Assembly: GCF_900108315.1 (NCBI RefSeq)
Contig: NZ_FNVB01000003.1
Coordinates: 283,404-347,403, forward strand
From: Saccharopolyspora kobensis
Lineage (GTDB): Bacteria; Actinomycetota; Actinomycetes; Mycobacteriales; Pseudonocardiaceae
DNA: 64,000 nucleotides
Direction of reading: 5' to 3'
Shown: in pieces, positions 40,639-49,446 of the stretch
How the letters are laid out: each line of letters begins with the position of its first letter
Position numbering within the stretch: the first letter of the stretch is position 1
The notes under the pieces: model-generated
Told to the model about the DNA's origin: nothing
What the model saw: only the letters and a program-made list of their open reading frames with translations
The model's database searches: none
Translations under genes and position numbers: made by a program

Positions 40639-43062
40639 TCAGCCGAGCGCTTCGCGGAGGTACGGGGCGGTGCGGCCGGTTTCGGCGCGCGCCACCTCCG
40701 CAGGCGTTCCGGCGGCGACCACCGCGCCGCCCTCGTCGCCGCCACCGGGGCCGAGGTCGATCACGTGGTCGGCAGCCGCGGCGACGGACATGTCGTGCTC
40801 GATCACCACCACCGTGTTGCCCGCGTCGACCAGGGCGTGCAGCAGGCGCATCAGCACCTCCACGTCGGCCGGGTGCAGGCCGGTGGTGGGTTCGTCGAGG
40901 ACGAAGAGGGTGCGGCCGCGGCGGGTTCGCTGCAGCTCCGATGCCAGCTTGATCCGCTGGGCCTCGCCGCCGGAGAGCTCGGTCGCCGGCTGGCCGAGGG
41001 TGAGGTAGGACAGCCCGACGTCGCGGAGGGTGTCCAGGCTGCGCGCCACGGCGGGCACGTCGGCGAAGAACTCGCGGGCCTCCTCGACGGTCATCGCGAG
41101 CACGTCGGCGATCGACCTGCCCCGGTAGTGGATCTCGAGGGTTTCCGGGTTGTACCGGGAGCCGCGGCAGACCGGGCAGGGCGCGTAGCTGTTGGGCAGG
41201 AACAGCAGTTTGGCGGCCACCGCGCCCTCGCCCTGGCAGGTCTCGCACCGCCCGCCGTCGACGTTGAACGAGAACCGGCCCGCCGAGTACTTCCGCGCGC
41301 GGGCCTCGTCGGTGGCGGCGAACAGCTTGCGGACGCCGTCGAACAGGCCGGTGTAGGTCGCCAGGTTCGACCGCGGGGTGCGCCCGATCGGCCGCTGGTC
41401 GACCTCCACCAGCCGCTTGACCGCCTCCAGCCCGGTGATCTCGCGAACGTGGCGCGCCGCCAGGTCTTCCGGCTCGTCCTCCTCGTCCGGGCGCCCGGCA
41501 CCGAGGTGGTCCCGGACGGCCGCGGCCAGGACTCCGGTGACCAGCGTCGTCTTGCCCGATCCGGAAACGCCGGTGACAGCGGTGAAAACGCCGAGCGGGA
41601 AGTCCACATCGGTCTCGACCAGGTTGTGCAGGCTCACGCCGCGCAGCTCGATGCGCCCGGTCGGGGTGCGGTGGTGGGCGACCGGGGCCGGCGGGTCCAG
41701 CAGGTGCGCGCGGGTGACCGATTCCGCGGCGTCGGCCAGCCCGGCCAGCGGCCCGCTGTGCAGCACCCGCCCGCCGTGTTCGCCGGCGCCGGGGCCGACG
41801 TCGATCAGCCAGTCGGCGTGGCGGATCACCTCCGGCTCGTGCTCGACGACGACCAGCGAGTTCCCGGCCTCCCGGATCCGGTCGAGCACGCGCAGCAGCG
41901 CCCGGGTGTCGTCGGGGTGCAGCCCGGCCGACGGTTCGTCGAGCACGTAGACCACGCCGAAGAGCGTGGAGCGCAGCGTCGCCGCCAGGCGCAGCCGCTG
42001 CAGCTCACCGGCCGAGAGCGTCGGAGTGGTGCGGTCCATCGCGAGGTAGCCGAGGCCGAGTTCGGTCAGCGCCTCGATGCGGGCCAGCAGATCGGCGACG
42101 ATCACGCGGGCGACCTCGTCGTCCTGCCCGGGGCGCAGCTCGGCCGCCAGCGCGCTGAGCGGCAGGGCGGCGAGCTCGGCGATGTTGGCGCCGGCGAAGG
42201 TCACCGCGAGCGCCTCCGGGCGCAGCTTCGAACCACCGCAGGTCGGGCACGGCAGCACCTCGGCGTGCTGCAGCGCGCGGTTGCGCAGCGCCGCGCTCTG
42301 GGTGGTCGCCAGCGTGTGCAGGACGTAGCGGCGCGCGCTCTGGTAGGTGCCCTGGTACGGGCGCTGGATGCGGCCCGCCTCGCGCTGGGGGTGCACGGTG
42401 ACCACGGGCTGCTCGTCGGTGAACAGGATCCACTCGCGATCGGCCTGCGGCAGCTCGCGCCACGGCCGGTCCACGTCGTAGCCGAGCGTGGCCAGGATGT
42501 CGCGGTAGTTCTTGCCCTGCCAGGCGCCCGGCCAGGCGGCGATCGCCTTCTCCCGGATGGACAGGCCGGGATCGGGCACCAGCGAGTTCTCGCTGACCTC
42601 GTGGATCCGCCCGAGGCCGTGGCAGGCCGGGCAGGCGCCCGCCGGGGTGTTCGGCGAGAAGGAGTCCGAGTCGAGCCGCTCGGCGCCCTCCGGGTAGGTG
42701 CCTGCGCGGGAGAGCAGCAGCCGCAGCGAGTTCGACAGCGCGGTCACGGTGCCCACCGTGGAACGGGTCTGCGCCACGCCGCGGGTCTGCTGGAACGCCA
42801 CGGCGGGCGGCAACCCCGTGATCTCGCGGGCATCCGGTGCGCCCGCCTGGTCGATCAGCCGCCGCGCGTAGGGCGCGACCGATTCGAGGTACCGGGCCTG
42901 GGCCTCGGCGTAGACGGTGCCGAACGCCAACGACGACTTGCCCGAGCCCGAGACACCGGTGACGGCGACCAGCGCGTCGCGCGGGAAGTCGACGTCGACG
43001 TCGCGCAGGTTGTGCACCCGCACCCCGCGCAACCGCACCATTGAGCTCTCGTGGTCAGGCAC
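40639..43062 (-). CDS. UvrA-like ABC ATPase (short, UvrA2/DrrC type)
   Basis: An 807-residue protein with two ABC ATPase halves. Walker A is GVSGSGKSS and later GVSGSGKTT; ABC signatures are LSAGELQRLRLA and LSGGEAQRIKLA; Walker B are VYVLDEPSAGLHP and LFVLDEPTTGLHP. Zinc-finger Cys pairs (CPACHGLG, CPTCGG, CETCQGEG, CPVCRG) are present. It is about 150 residues shorter than standard UvrA, as in UvrA2 and DrrC-like proteins linked to resistance to DNA-binding drugs. GTG start at 43062 with GAGGA upstream; an ATG at 43041 is the alternative. Confidence 0.92.
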   Translation of the reverse strand: MPDHESSMVRLRGVRVHNLRDVDVDFPRDALVAVTGVSGSGKSSLAFGTVYAEAQARYLESVAPYARRLIDQAGAPDAREITGLPPAVAFQQTRGVAQTRSTVGTVTALSNSLRLLLSRAGTYPEGAERLDSDSFSPNTPAGACPACHGLGRIHEVSENSLVPDPGLSIREKAIAAWPGAWQGKNYRDILATLGYDVDRPWRELPQADREWILFTDEQPVVTVHPQREAGRIQRPYQGTYQSARRYVLHTLATTQSAALRNRALQHAEVLPCPTCGGSKLRPEALAVTFAGANIAELAALPLSALAAELRPGQDDEVARVIVADLLARIEALTELGLGYLAMDRTTPTLSAGELQRLRLAATLRSTLFGVVYVLDEPSAGLHPDDTRALLRVLDRIREAGNSLVVVEHEPEVIRHADWLIDVGPGAGEHGGRVLHSGPLAGLADAAESVTRAHLLDPPAPVAHHRTPTGRIELRGVSLHNLVETDVDFPLGVFTAVTGVSGSGKTTLVTGVLAAAVRDHLGAGRPDEEDEPEDLAARHVREITGLEAVKRLVEVDQRPIGRTPRSNLATYTGLFDGVRKLFAATDEARARKYSAGRFSFNVDGGRCETCQGEGAVAAKLLFLPNSYAPCPVCRGSRYNPETLEIHYRGRSIADVLAMTVEEAREFFADVPAVARSLDTLRDVGLSYLTLGQPATELSGGEAQRIKLASELQRTRRGRTLFVLDEPTTGLHPADVEVLMRLLHALVDAGNTVVVIEHDMSVAAAADHVIDLGPGGGDEGGAVVAAGTPAEVARAETGRTAPYLREALG

Positions 43063-43337
43063 TACCGGGTCCTCACAAGTCGAACGGCATCGCGGCGCGA
43101 CACACGCTACTGGAGCCGGACCCGATCTCCGCGGCAAGGGAACCCGCGACCAGACCGCGCACGGAGTGCTCGACCAGGCGCGTTCGGTGGTGCGCCGGGG
43201 GCTGGCCCTGCCGTTCGAGCTGTCGACAAGAGACGCTCGGCGGCGAAAGCGGCTGGCCCCCGGCGCGAACCACCGCGCTGGCGCGAGTGCGCGCACCCGG
43301 CCGAACCGCCCGTGCGCGTTCCGCGCCGATCTGCTGG

Positions 43338-44084
43338 TCACATACCGCAGTCGGGCGCGGACCAGGTGCTGCCACCGCCCGCGACGTGCACGTGGTCGTC
43401 GTGTCCGGGGTAGCCCGGGCCGAGGATCTCGCTGAAGCCGTGGGCGCGCGCCTGCAGGGCGAGCGCGCAGAAGCCCTGCGAGCCCGCGCCGAGGTCCGCG
43501 GCGTCGCCGTAGAGGTGCCGGCTGTTGGGCGCCCCGCCAACCGAGTCGTTGCAGGACTTGCTGCGGAAACCGCCGTTGACCACGATCGGCGCGTCGCCCA
43601 TCGCGTGCCGCATGGCCTGCAGCTTCCACATGACCACCAGCGCATTGGCCTTCGCCTCGGCGGCCGAGACATTGCCCCCGGACCAGTCGGAGTTGCACCT
43701 GTTGAGCTCGGAGTAGTCGAAGTCGGCCGGCGAGCAGTCGTCGTCCTGCAGCTCGTAGATCTTGTTGAAGGTCTCCGCGCCCGCGATCCCGTCGGCGCTG
43801 AGCCCGTACGCCTGCTGGAACCGGGCGACGGCGTCCTTCGTGGCGGGCCCGTACTGGCCGTCGATCGCGAGCTTCCCGCCGCTTCCGGGGTAGCCGGCCA
43901 CCCTGATCTGCAGGTTCCGCACGTCATCGCCGGAGGCCCCCGAGCTGAGCGTGCGGTTCCACGTGTAGCAGCCGTCGGCCGCCGAGACGGCCGGATCGGG
44001 GTTCGCGACCGCCACGGGCGCGACGAACGAAGCAACGGCACCGGCGACCAAAGCGGCGGTAACGCCGGCTAATCGGGTTTTCAC
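43338..44084 (-). CDS. Secreted peptidoglycan-binding D,D-carboxypeptidase (M15 type)
   Basis: A 248-residue exported protein. Signal peptide VKTRLAGVTAALVAGAVASF with cleavage around VAVA. A PG-binding-1 domain follows (RNLQIRVAGYPGSGG, DGQYGPATKDAVARFQQAYG), then an M15 zinc-peptidase domain with the metal ligands His and Asp in NSRHLYGDAADL and His-x-His in HDDHVHV. The layout is that of Streptomyces albus G-type D-Ala-D-Ala carboxypeptidase, active on cell-wall peptides. GTG start at 44084 after GAGAGG. Monocistronic as seen. Confidence 0.92.
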   Translation of the reverse strand: MKTRLAGVTAALVAGAVASFVAPVAVANPDPAVSAADGCYTWNRTLSSGASGDDVRNLQIRVAGYPGSGGKLAIDGQYGPATKDAVARFQQAYGLSADGIAGAETFNKIYELQDDDCSPADFDYSELNRCNSDWSGGNVSAAEAKANALVVMWKLQAMRHAMGDAPIVVNGGFRSKSCNDSVGGAPNSRHLYGDAADLGAGSQGFCALALQARAHGFSEILGPGYPGHDDHVHVAGGGSTWSAPDCGM

Positions 44085-44322
44085 AGCGGAACACCTCTCA
44101 CTGCACGAGATCGTTTGAGGCACGAGATGCTCCCAGAAAACCCCCGCCGGACCGCCGACTTGTCCGGAATTCCCCAAACCAACCCGCACCCGAACACCGA
44201 GCGCAGTGAGGTCGGTACGGGCGCTCTGGAATGACTACCCGGTCGTGCTCCACCAGTTCCGGACCGAGCACCGGGCATCGCGGCTCCGCGATGCCGAGCC
44301 GGTGGCGGCAGCGTCCGCTGTC

Positions 44323-45792
44323 TCAGTTCACCCGGCCGCGCTTGTCCCGGTACATCGCCCGGTCTGCGTGGGCCAGCGCGTCGCTGGGGTGCTGACCAGG
44401 CGCGATGCGGTGGTAGCCGAGGCTCGCGGTGATCCGCACCGGCGTCTTCACCCCGCTCAGGACGACCGGTTGCGCCACCGCGTCGGCCAGGCGCTGCACG
44501 AGCGATTCGGGGTCCTTCGGCGGCGGGACGAGGAGGATGACGAACTCGTCGCCGCCGATGCGCGCCACCGTGTCGTCCTCGCGCACGCAGCGGCGCAACC
44601 GGTGCGCGGTGATGCGCAGGAGCTCGTCGCCCGCGCGGTGCCCGAGCTCGTCGTTGACCGCCTTGAAGTCGTTCAGATCGACGTAGATCAGTCCGCGCTC
44701 CTCGTACCGGGGGCTCGACAGCGCTTCGTCGAACAGGTCGGCGAGCTGCACCCGGTTGGCGACGCCGGTGAGCGGGTCGCGCAGGATCGCCCGGGCCAGC
44801 CGCTGGTGGGACCGGTGGAGCTCCAGCAGGTTGGCGATGTGGCGGAGCACGACCAGCGCGATGATCACGCTGAGCACGTAGATCACGTCGGGGTACGGGC
44901 TGCCGCCGGCCACGTTGATCACCACCATGGCCAGCACCACGGCCAGCGGGACGTAGGGCACGGCCAGCAGCGCCAGCGAGATGCTGCGGCGCCGGATCAC
45001 GGGTTGCTGGGCCGGTGCGAGCGCCGCCGGGATCAGCAGGAGCATGCCGGCCAGGTAGCCGAGTTCGGCTGCGCCGGGCGTTGCCGCATCGGTGATCGTG
45101 TTGCAGGCGTAGGTGAAGTCGCCGGCTCCGATGGCGCACAGGCCGAGCACCAGCCAGACCTGCCGGGCGCGCGACATGCAGCGCAGGCCGATGGCCATCA
45201 GCAGCGCGAGCACGATTAGCACGACATCGCCGACCGTGTAGGAGATCCGCACCAGCACGGCCGGGGCGAAACCCTCGGGAGCGCCGCCCAGCGCGAGGAC
45301 CTCGCGGGCGAGAGCGGTGATCGAGGCGGCCACGATGAGGCCGTCGAGCAGCAGCACGCGCGGCGGCTCGGTGGTCTCGTAGCTGCGGAGCGTGGCGTGG
45401 TCGGCACGGGCGATCACCATAAGCGCGGCGAACACGCCGACGGGGAGCACCAGGTACAGGGCGCTGGCGACGCCGGGCACGGCGACCGGCTCGCCGTTCG
45501 CGGCGCGGTGCCAGGTCCACACCGCGTGCGCCGCGGCCCAGCCGCCGAGTCCTGCGGCCATCAGCAGCCGCCAGCGCCGCTCCGGCCCGGTGCGCGACCA
45601 GCCGGTCCAGGCGTAGGTGGCGGTCGCGACGATCGCGCTGACCACGGCCGCCAGGTCGTCGGCGAACCTGGCGGCCGGGTTCGACCAGATCAGGAACACG
45701 GCCGTGGCGGCCACCGCGAGGACCGCGAGCCCCAGCACCACCAGCCACCGCGACGGCCGCGCGGGCGCGCGCACTTCGCCACTGTGGCACAC
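44323..45792 (-). CDS. Membrane diguanylate cyclase (GGDEF)
   Basis: A 489-residue protein with about nine N-terminal hydrophobic helices (MASE-like) and a C-terminal GGDEF domain. The active site is RIGGDEFVIL, intact. Five residues before it is an RxxD product-inhibition site (REDD). DPLTGVANR opens the domain and NDELGHRAGDELL matches. It should synthesise cyclic di-GMP, a regulator of development in actinomycetes, and be feedback-inhibited. No EAL domain is present. Start at GTG 45792 is tentative; TTG 45819 is possible. It lies 61 bases after the lectin-like gene. Confidence 0.92.
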   Translation of the reverse strand: MCHSGEVRAPARPSRWLVVLGLAVLAVAATAVFLIWSNPAARFADDLAAVVSAIVATATYAWTGWSRTGPERRWRLLMAAGLGGWAAAHAVWTWHRAANGEPVAVPGVASALYLVLPVGVFAALMVIARADHATLRSYETTEPPRVLLLDGLIVAASITALAREVLALGGAPEGFAPAVLVRISYTVGDVVLIVLALLMAIGLRCMSRARQVWLVLGLCAIGAGDFTYACNTITDAATPGAAELGYLAGMLLLIPAALAPAQQPVIRRRSISLALLAVPYVPLAVVLAMVVINVAGGSPYPDVIYVLSVIIALVVLRHIANLLELHRSHQRLARAILRDPLTGVANRVQLADLFDEALSSPRYEERGLIYVDLNDFKAVNDELGHRAGDELLRITAHRLRRCVREDDTVARIGGDEFVILLVPPPKDPESLVQRLADAVAQPVVLSGVKTPVRITASLGYHRIAPGQHPSDALAHADRAMYRDKRGRVN

Positions 45793-45853
45793 CGGCCGCG
45801 CCCACGCCGTCCGGAACAAGCCGATTGCGGGTCCATGACCTGCACGAACACCG

Positions 45854-46345
45854 TCAGACGATGCGGAAGAGCTGGTTGTCCTGGCCGTTGCAGGAGAACT
45901 GCACGATCGGCGTCAGATCGGCCGGGGCCGCACCTCGCACGTCGAGGCACTTGCCGGAGACGGTGCGGATCTCCACCAGTCCGGAGCCGACGCCGGCGAT
46001 CCTGAACGCCTGGTTGTCCTGCCCGTTGCAGGAGAACTGCACGATCGGCGCGAGATCGGCGCTCGATGCGCCGCGGACGTCCAGGCACTTGCCCGCGAAG
46101 GTCCGGATCTCCACCAGGTCGGGCCCCACCTGGACGATGTCGAACCGCTGGTTGGGCTGGTCGTTGCAGCTGTACTGGATGAGCGCCACGTCGTCGGCCG
46201 TGCTGCTGGCGCTCACGTCCGCGCACTTGCCGGCGAACGTGCGGATCTCGACCTCGCCCTGCTGCGCGGCCGCAACACCCGCGGTCGCCGCGAGGAGCAT
46301 GGGAACCACCGGGAGCGCGCGGAGCCATGTCGTCAACGGAGCCAT
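45854..46345 (-). CDS. Secreted ricin-type beta-trefoil protein
   Basis: A 163-residue exported protein. The signal peptide (WLRALPVVPMLLAATAGVAA) is followed by three 40-residue repeats beginning VEIRTFAGKC or VEIRTVSGKC, each with D-V and an N-Q-x-F end (NQRFDI, NQAFRI, NQLFRI). The repeats form a ricin-B beta trefoil. The usual Q-x-W becomes N-Q-x-F in all three, which suggests altered or lost sugar-binding subsites. The six Cys (GKC and SC in each repeat) probably form a disulfide per repeat. Its partner or ligand is unknown. Confidence 0.87.
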   Translation of the reverse strand: MAPLTTWLRALPVVPMLLAATAGVAAAQQGEVEIRTFAGKCADVSASSTADDVALIQYSCNDQPNQRFDIVQVGPDLVEIRTFAGKCLDVRGASSADLAPIVQFSCNGQDNQAFRIAGVGSGLVEIRTVSGKCLDVRGAAPADLTPIVQFSCNGQDNQLFRIV

Positions 46346-46456
46346 GATCGACCTTCCCTTCCAGCCGAGGCTGAACCTCGTTCGGCCCGAACGCACTGAG
46401 CTTCCGCTGGCCGCGAGCAGCGCACCCGCCGATCTTCACGCGACGGTGCGGTGCAA

Positions 46457-47056
46457 TCACCGGATCCGGGCGCGCAGCCCGGCGAGGATCAGGTCCAGGC
46501 CGAAGTGGTGCCGCTCGACGAAGTTGGCGCCGCCGATGTGCGCGACGGTGCGCGCGAGCGCCGGGAAGGCGCCCGCGGTGACCGCGGCGGCGAGCCCGCC
46601 ATCGCTGTCCGGGGCGCTCTGCTCCTCGGCGACCAGGCCGAGCGTGAAGTACACGAGCGTCCACGCCGTCCACGCCGCGTCGGCGTCGCCGCAGCCCGAG
46701 TCGAGCAGCGCCGCGACCAGCGCGTCGGACAGCCCGAGGGTGTTCTGCTTGGCCACGAACGTGCCCGCGACGACGGCGGCTCCGTCCCGGTGCCGCAGCA
46801 GCGCCGCGCGGTAGCGGCGGACCAGTTCGCGCACGCGCGGCTCCCACTCCTTGGGCAGCCGCTTCAGCGACACCTCGCCGACGATCTCGTCGGCCATCAA
46901 ATCCTGCAGCCCGGCCTTCGAGCCGACGTGCCACGACACCGTGTTGAGCCGCACGCCGAGGCGATCGGCGACCGCGCGCAGGCTCACCGCCTCCGCGCCC
47001 CTGTCCTCCAGCAGTTCCAGCGCCGCCCGGGCGATCTCGCGCTGCCGCTCGCTCAT
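46457..47056 (-). CDS. TetR family regulator with TetR-type C-terminal domain
   Basis: A 199-residue repressor. The helix-turn-helix is SLRAVADRLGVRLNTVSWHV, then GSKAGLQDLMADEIVGEV. The C-terminal part (TAWTLVYFTLGLVAEEQS) resembles the ligand-binding domain of the tetracycline repressor. It is divergent from the flavin monooxygenase, with two matching palindromes between, so it almost certainly represses it. The structural similarity to TetR suggests an antibiotic-like inducer. Confidence 0.92.
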   Translation of the reverse strand: MSERQREIARAALELLEDRGAEAVSLRAVADRLGVRLNTVSWHVGSKAGLQDLMADEIVGEVSLKRLPKEWEPRVRELVRRYRAALLRHRDGAAVVAGTFVAKQNTLGLSDALVAALLDSGCGDADAAWTAWTLVYFTLGLVAEEQSAPDSDGGLAAAVTAGAFPALARTVAHIGGANFVERHHFGLDLILAGLRARIR

Positions 47057-47131
47057 CCCGCGATCCTAACCGGACGGTCGCCCGGAGCGGTCGGACGACC
47101 ACCGACCTCTTGTTCAGCACGCAACCCTCTC

Positions 47132-47146
47132 TTGTTCACTGACCAA
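47132..47146. promoter_or_regulatory. TetR operator 1 (monooxygenase locus)
   Basis: TTGTTCACTGACCAA is a 15-bp palindrome with one mismatched pair and differs by one base from operator 2, 29 bases downstream. An additional half-like TTGTTCA occurs at 47110. It lies in the TetR promoter region. Confidence 0.75.
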
Positions 47147-47160
47147 CTCTGGCGGTAGTG

Positions 47161-47175
47161 TTGGTCACTGACCAA
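47161..47175. promoter_or_regulatory. TetR operator 2 (monooxygenase locus)
   Basis: TTGGTCACTGACCAA is a perfect palindrome around a central base, located 11 bases before the monooxygenase ATG, where binding would block transcription or initiation. Confidence 0.8.
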
Positions 47176-47186
47176 GAGGAGGACTC

Positions 47187-48566
47187 ATGGACGAGGTCGT
47201 CATCGCCGGAGCCGGGCCGGTCGGGCTCCGGCTCGCCGCGGAACTGCGGCTGGCCGGAGTCGCCGTCACCGTGCTCGAACCGCGACCGGCACCCGATCAG
47301 CGCTCCCGGGCGCTCACCATCCACCCGCGCACCATCGAGCTGCTCGCCTCGCGCGGACTGCACGAGCAGTTCCTGGCCGAAGGCGTCCGCATTCCCAGCG
47401 GGCACTTCGGGATGCTCGACAACCGGCTCGACTTCCGTTTGCTCGACACGGATTTCCAGTACACCCTCGCCATCCCGCAGGCCCGCACCGAGGAGCTGCT
47501 CGAGCAGCACGCGCGGGCCGCGGGCGCCGCGGTCCTGCGCGGGCACCGGGTCACGGAGGTCATCGACAACGGCGACTCCGTCACGGTGGAGGCCGAGGGC
47601 CCGGACGGCCCTTACGCGCTCGAAGCCGGGTACGTGGTCGGCTGCGACGGCACCCGCAGCACCGTGCGGCGGTCGGCGGGCATCGACTTCCCCGGCACCG
47701 CCCACACCATGCTCGGCTGGCTGGCGGACGTGGTGCTCGACGCGCCACCGGCGGGCAGCGTCACCAGCGTGGCCACCGAGCGCGGCGGGTTGATGATCGT
47801 GCCGCTGCCCGGCGGACTGCACCGGGTCGTCGGGCAAACCCCGGACGATCTGCGGACCGACTGGCCCGGCGAGCCGACCCTCGACGAAGTGCGGGCCAAG
47901 GTCACCGCGATCACCGGCACCGACCACGGGATGCACTCGCCCGCCTGGCTGTCCCGGTTCGGCAACGCCAGCAGGCAGGCGGAGCGCTACCGCTTGGGCC
48001 GGGTGCTGCTGGCCGGGGATGCCGCGCACCAGCACATGCCCGCCGGTGGCGTCGGCCTCAACGTCGGGGTGCAGGACGCGATGAACCTCGGCTGGAAGCT
48101 CGCCGCCGTGGCCTCGGGCGCGGAACCCGACGACCTGCTGGACAGCTACCACGACGAGCGGCACCCGGTCGGCGTCGAGCTGCTGGAGAGCACGCAGGCG
48201 CAGAACGCGCTGTTCGCCGCGTTCTCCCCGGACGGCCAGCAGTTGCGCACGCTGCTGTCGAAGCTGATCGCCGAGCGACCGGACTTCTCCCGCGCCCTGG
48301 CCGAACGGCTCTCCGGCCTGGCGGTGCGCTACCCGCCCGCGGATCCGGCCGCGCATCCGCTGACCGGGGTGCGCGCCCCGAACCTGCGGTTCGGCGACGG
48401 CACGTGCCTGTTCGACCGGCTGCGGCCCGGCCGCCACGTGCGGCTCGACTTCACCGACCGGCGGGACGAGCTCGCCGAACCCCGTGCCGACTGGGCGCCG
48501 GTCCGCGCGGCGCTGATCCGACCGGACGGTCACGTGGCCTGGGCGACCGACCAGCAGTCGTCCTGA
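47187..48566 (+). CDS. FAD-dependent aromatic monooxygenase (rifampicin monooxygenase/PHBH-like)
   Basis: A 459-residue flavoprotein of the class A monooxygenase family. FAD motifs: VVIAGAGPVGLRLAAEL at the N-terminus, GCDGTRSTVRR (DG motif) and AGDAAHQHMPAGGVGLNVGV. The N-terminus and length resemble the rifampicin monooxygenase (Rox) and aromatic polyketide or tetracycline hydroxylases. With NADPH and O2 it would hydroxylate an aromatic ring. A TetR-like repressor with two operators controls it. A resistance or degradation role is an inference; the true substrate is unknown. Confidence 0.9.
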   Translation: MDEVVIAGAGPVGLRLAAELRLAGVAVTVLEPRPAPDQRSRALTIHPRTIELLASRGLHEQFLAEGVRIPSGHFGMLDNRLDFRLLDTDFQYTLAIPQARTEELLEQHARAAGAAVLRGHRVTEVIDNGDSVTVEAEGPDGPYALEAGYVVGCDGTRSTVRRSAGIDFPGTAHTMLGWLADVVLDAPPAGSVTSVATERGGLMIVPLPGGLHRVVGQTPDDLRTDWPGEPTLDEVRAKVTAITGTDHGMHSPAWLSRFGNASRQAERYRLGRVLLAGDAAHQHMPAGGVGLNVGVQDAMNLGWKLAAVASGAEPDDLLDSYHDERHPVGVELLESTQAQNALFAAFSPDGQQLRTLLSKLIAERPDFSRALAERLSGLAVRYPPADPAAHPLTGVRAPNLRFGDGTCLFDRLRPGRHVRLDFTDRRDELAEPRADWAPVRAALIRPDGHVAWATDQQSS

Positions 48567-48572
48567 GCGGCC

Positions 48573-48588
48573 CGCGATCCGGATCGCG
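48573..48588. terminator. Palindrome between convergent genes
   Basis: CGCGATCC followed directly by GGATCGCG is a perfect 16-base palindrome within the 30-base gap between the monooxygenase and the convergent IclR gene. It could act as a bidirectional terminator once folded with a few loop bases. It has no spacer. Confidence 0.35.
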
Positions 48589-48596
48589 CCCGGCGA

Positions 48597-49364
48597 CTAC
48601 TTCGGTTCGTAGCCGAGGCGGGCGGCGAGGAGGTTCGCGGCTTCTGCGACCGCTCGGCCGAAACCCGCTTCCGCTTCCTCGGTCAGCCGACTCATCGGGA
48701 TGTTGACGCTGAGGCCGGCGACCGGGCGTCCGGGTTCGGCGACCACCGCGGCCGCGACCGAGCCGACGTCGGTGCGCCACTCGCCGTGGTTGACCGCGAA
48801 ACCGCGTCGGCGGATCCGGTCCAGCTCGGCGAGCATCTGGTCCGGGTCGGTGATCGTCTGCTCGGTGTAGCGCGGGAGTTCGTCGGCGGCAAGGCGTTTG
48901 AGCACCTCGGCGCCGCTGTGCGCGAGGACCGCCTTGCCGTTGGCCGAGGCGTGCAGCGGCAGCGCGTGCCCCAGCGACATACTGATGCGCAGCGGCTTGG
49001 CCGTCTCCAGCCGCTCGATCAGGACCACCTTGTCCTCCTCCGGGACGGTCAGGTGGATCGTCTCCTCGGTGCGCCGCCGCAGATCCTCCATGATCGGGCG
49101 GGCCGCGTCGCGCAGTCCGAGGTCACCGCTGGCCCGGCCGCCGATCGAGAGCGCCTTGGTGGTCAGCGCCCACCGCTTGACCTCGCCCTCCGCCGGGCGG
49201 ATCCAGCCCGCTTCGCCGAGCGCGAGCAGGGCGCGCTGCGCCGTGCTCTTCGGCATGTCCAGCGCTCGGGCCAGTTCGCCGACGCCGATCGGCTGCCGCG
49301 CGGCGACCTCTTCCAGCACCCGCAGCGTGTTCAGGACGTTGCGCACTGCCTTGACTCCGTTCAT
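48597..49364 (-). CDS. IclR family transcriptional regulator
   Basis: A 255-residue regulator: N-terminal winged helix (QPIGVGELARALDMPKSTAQ, then RALLALGEAG), a short linker, and the IclR effector domain (LRISMSLGHALPLHASANGK, then GEWRTDVGSVAAAVVAEPGR and VAGLSVNIPMSRL). It is divergent from the operon beginning at 49447, separated by 82 bases with repeats of CGGCACAGC, and likely controls it in response to an organic acid. The ATG at 49364 was chosen because it fits family length. Confidence 0.93.
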   Translation of the reverse strand: MNGVKAVRNVLNTLRVLEEVAARQPIGVGELARALDMPKSTAQRALLALGEAGWIRPAEGEVKRWALTTKALSIGGRASGDLGLRDAARPIMEDLRRRTEETIHLTVPEEDKVVLIERLETAKPLRISMSLGHALPLHASANGKAVLAHSGAEVLKRLAADELPRYTEQTITDPDQMLAELDRIRRRGFAVNHGEWRTDVGSVAAAVVAEPGRPVAGLSVNIPMSRLTEEAEAGFGRAVAEAANLLAARLGYEPK

Positions 49365-49394
49365 CCGGCTGCCTAGCCTCGCGGCGCTCCAAAT

Positions 49395-49423
49395 CGGCAC
49401 AGCGTACCACCACACGGCACAGC
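49395..49423. promoter_or_regulatory. Repeated CGGCACAGC, candidate IclR site
   Basis: CGGCACAGC occurs at 49395-49403 and 49415-49423, 20 bases apart (two turns), in the divergent region before the aminotransferase gene. IclR proteins often bind such spaced repeats. Confidence 0.4.
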
Positions 49424-49446
49424 AGCACTGGACAGAAGGGTGTGCG

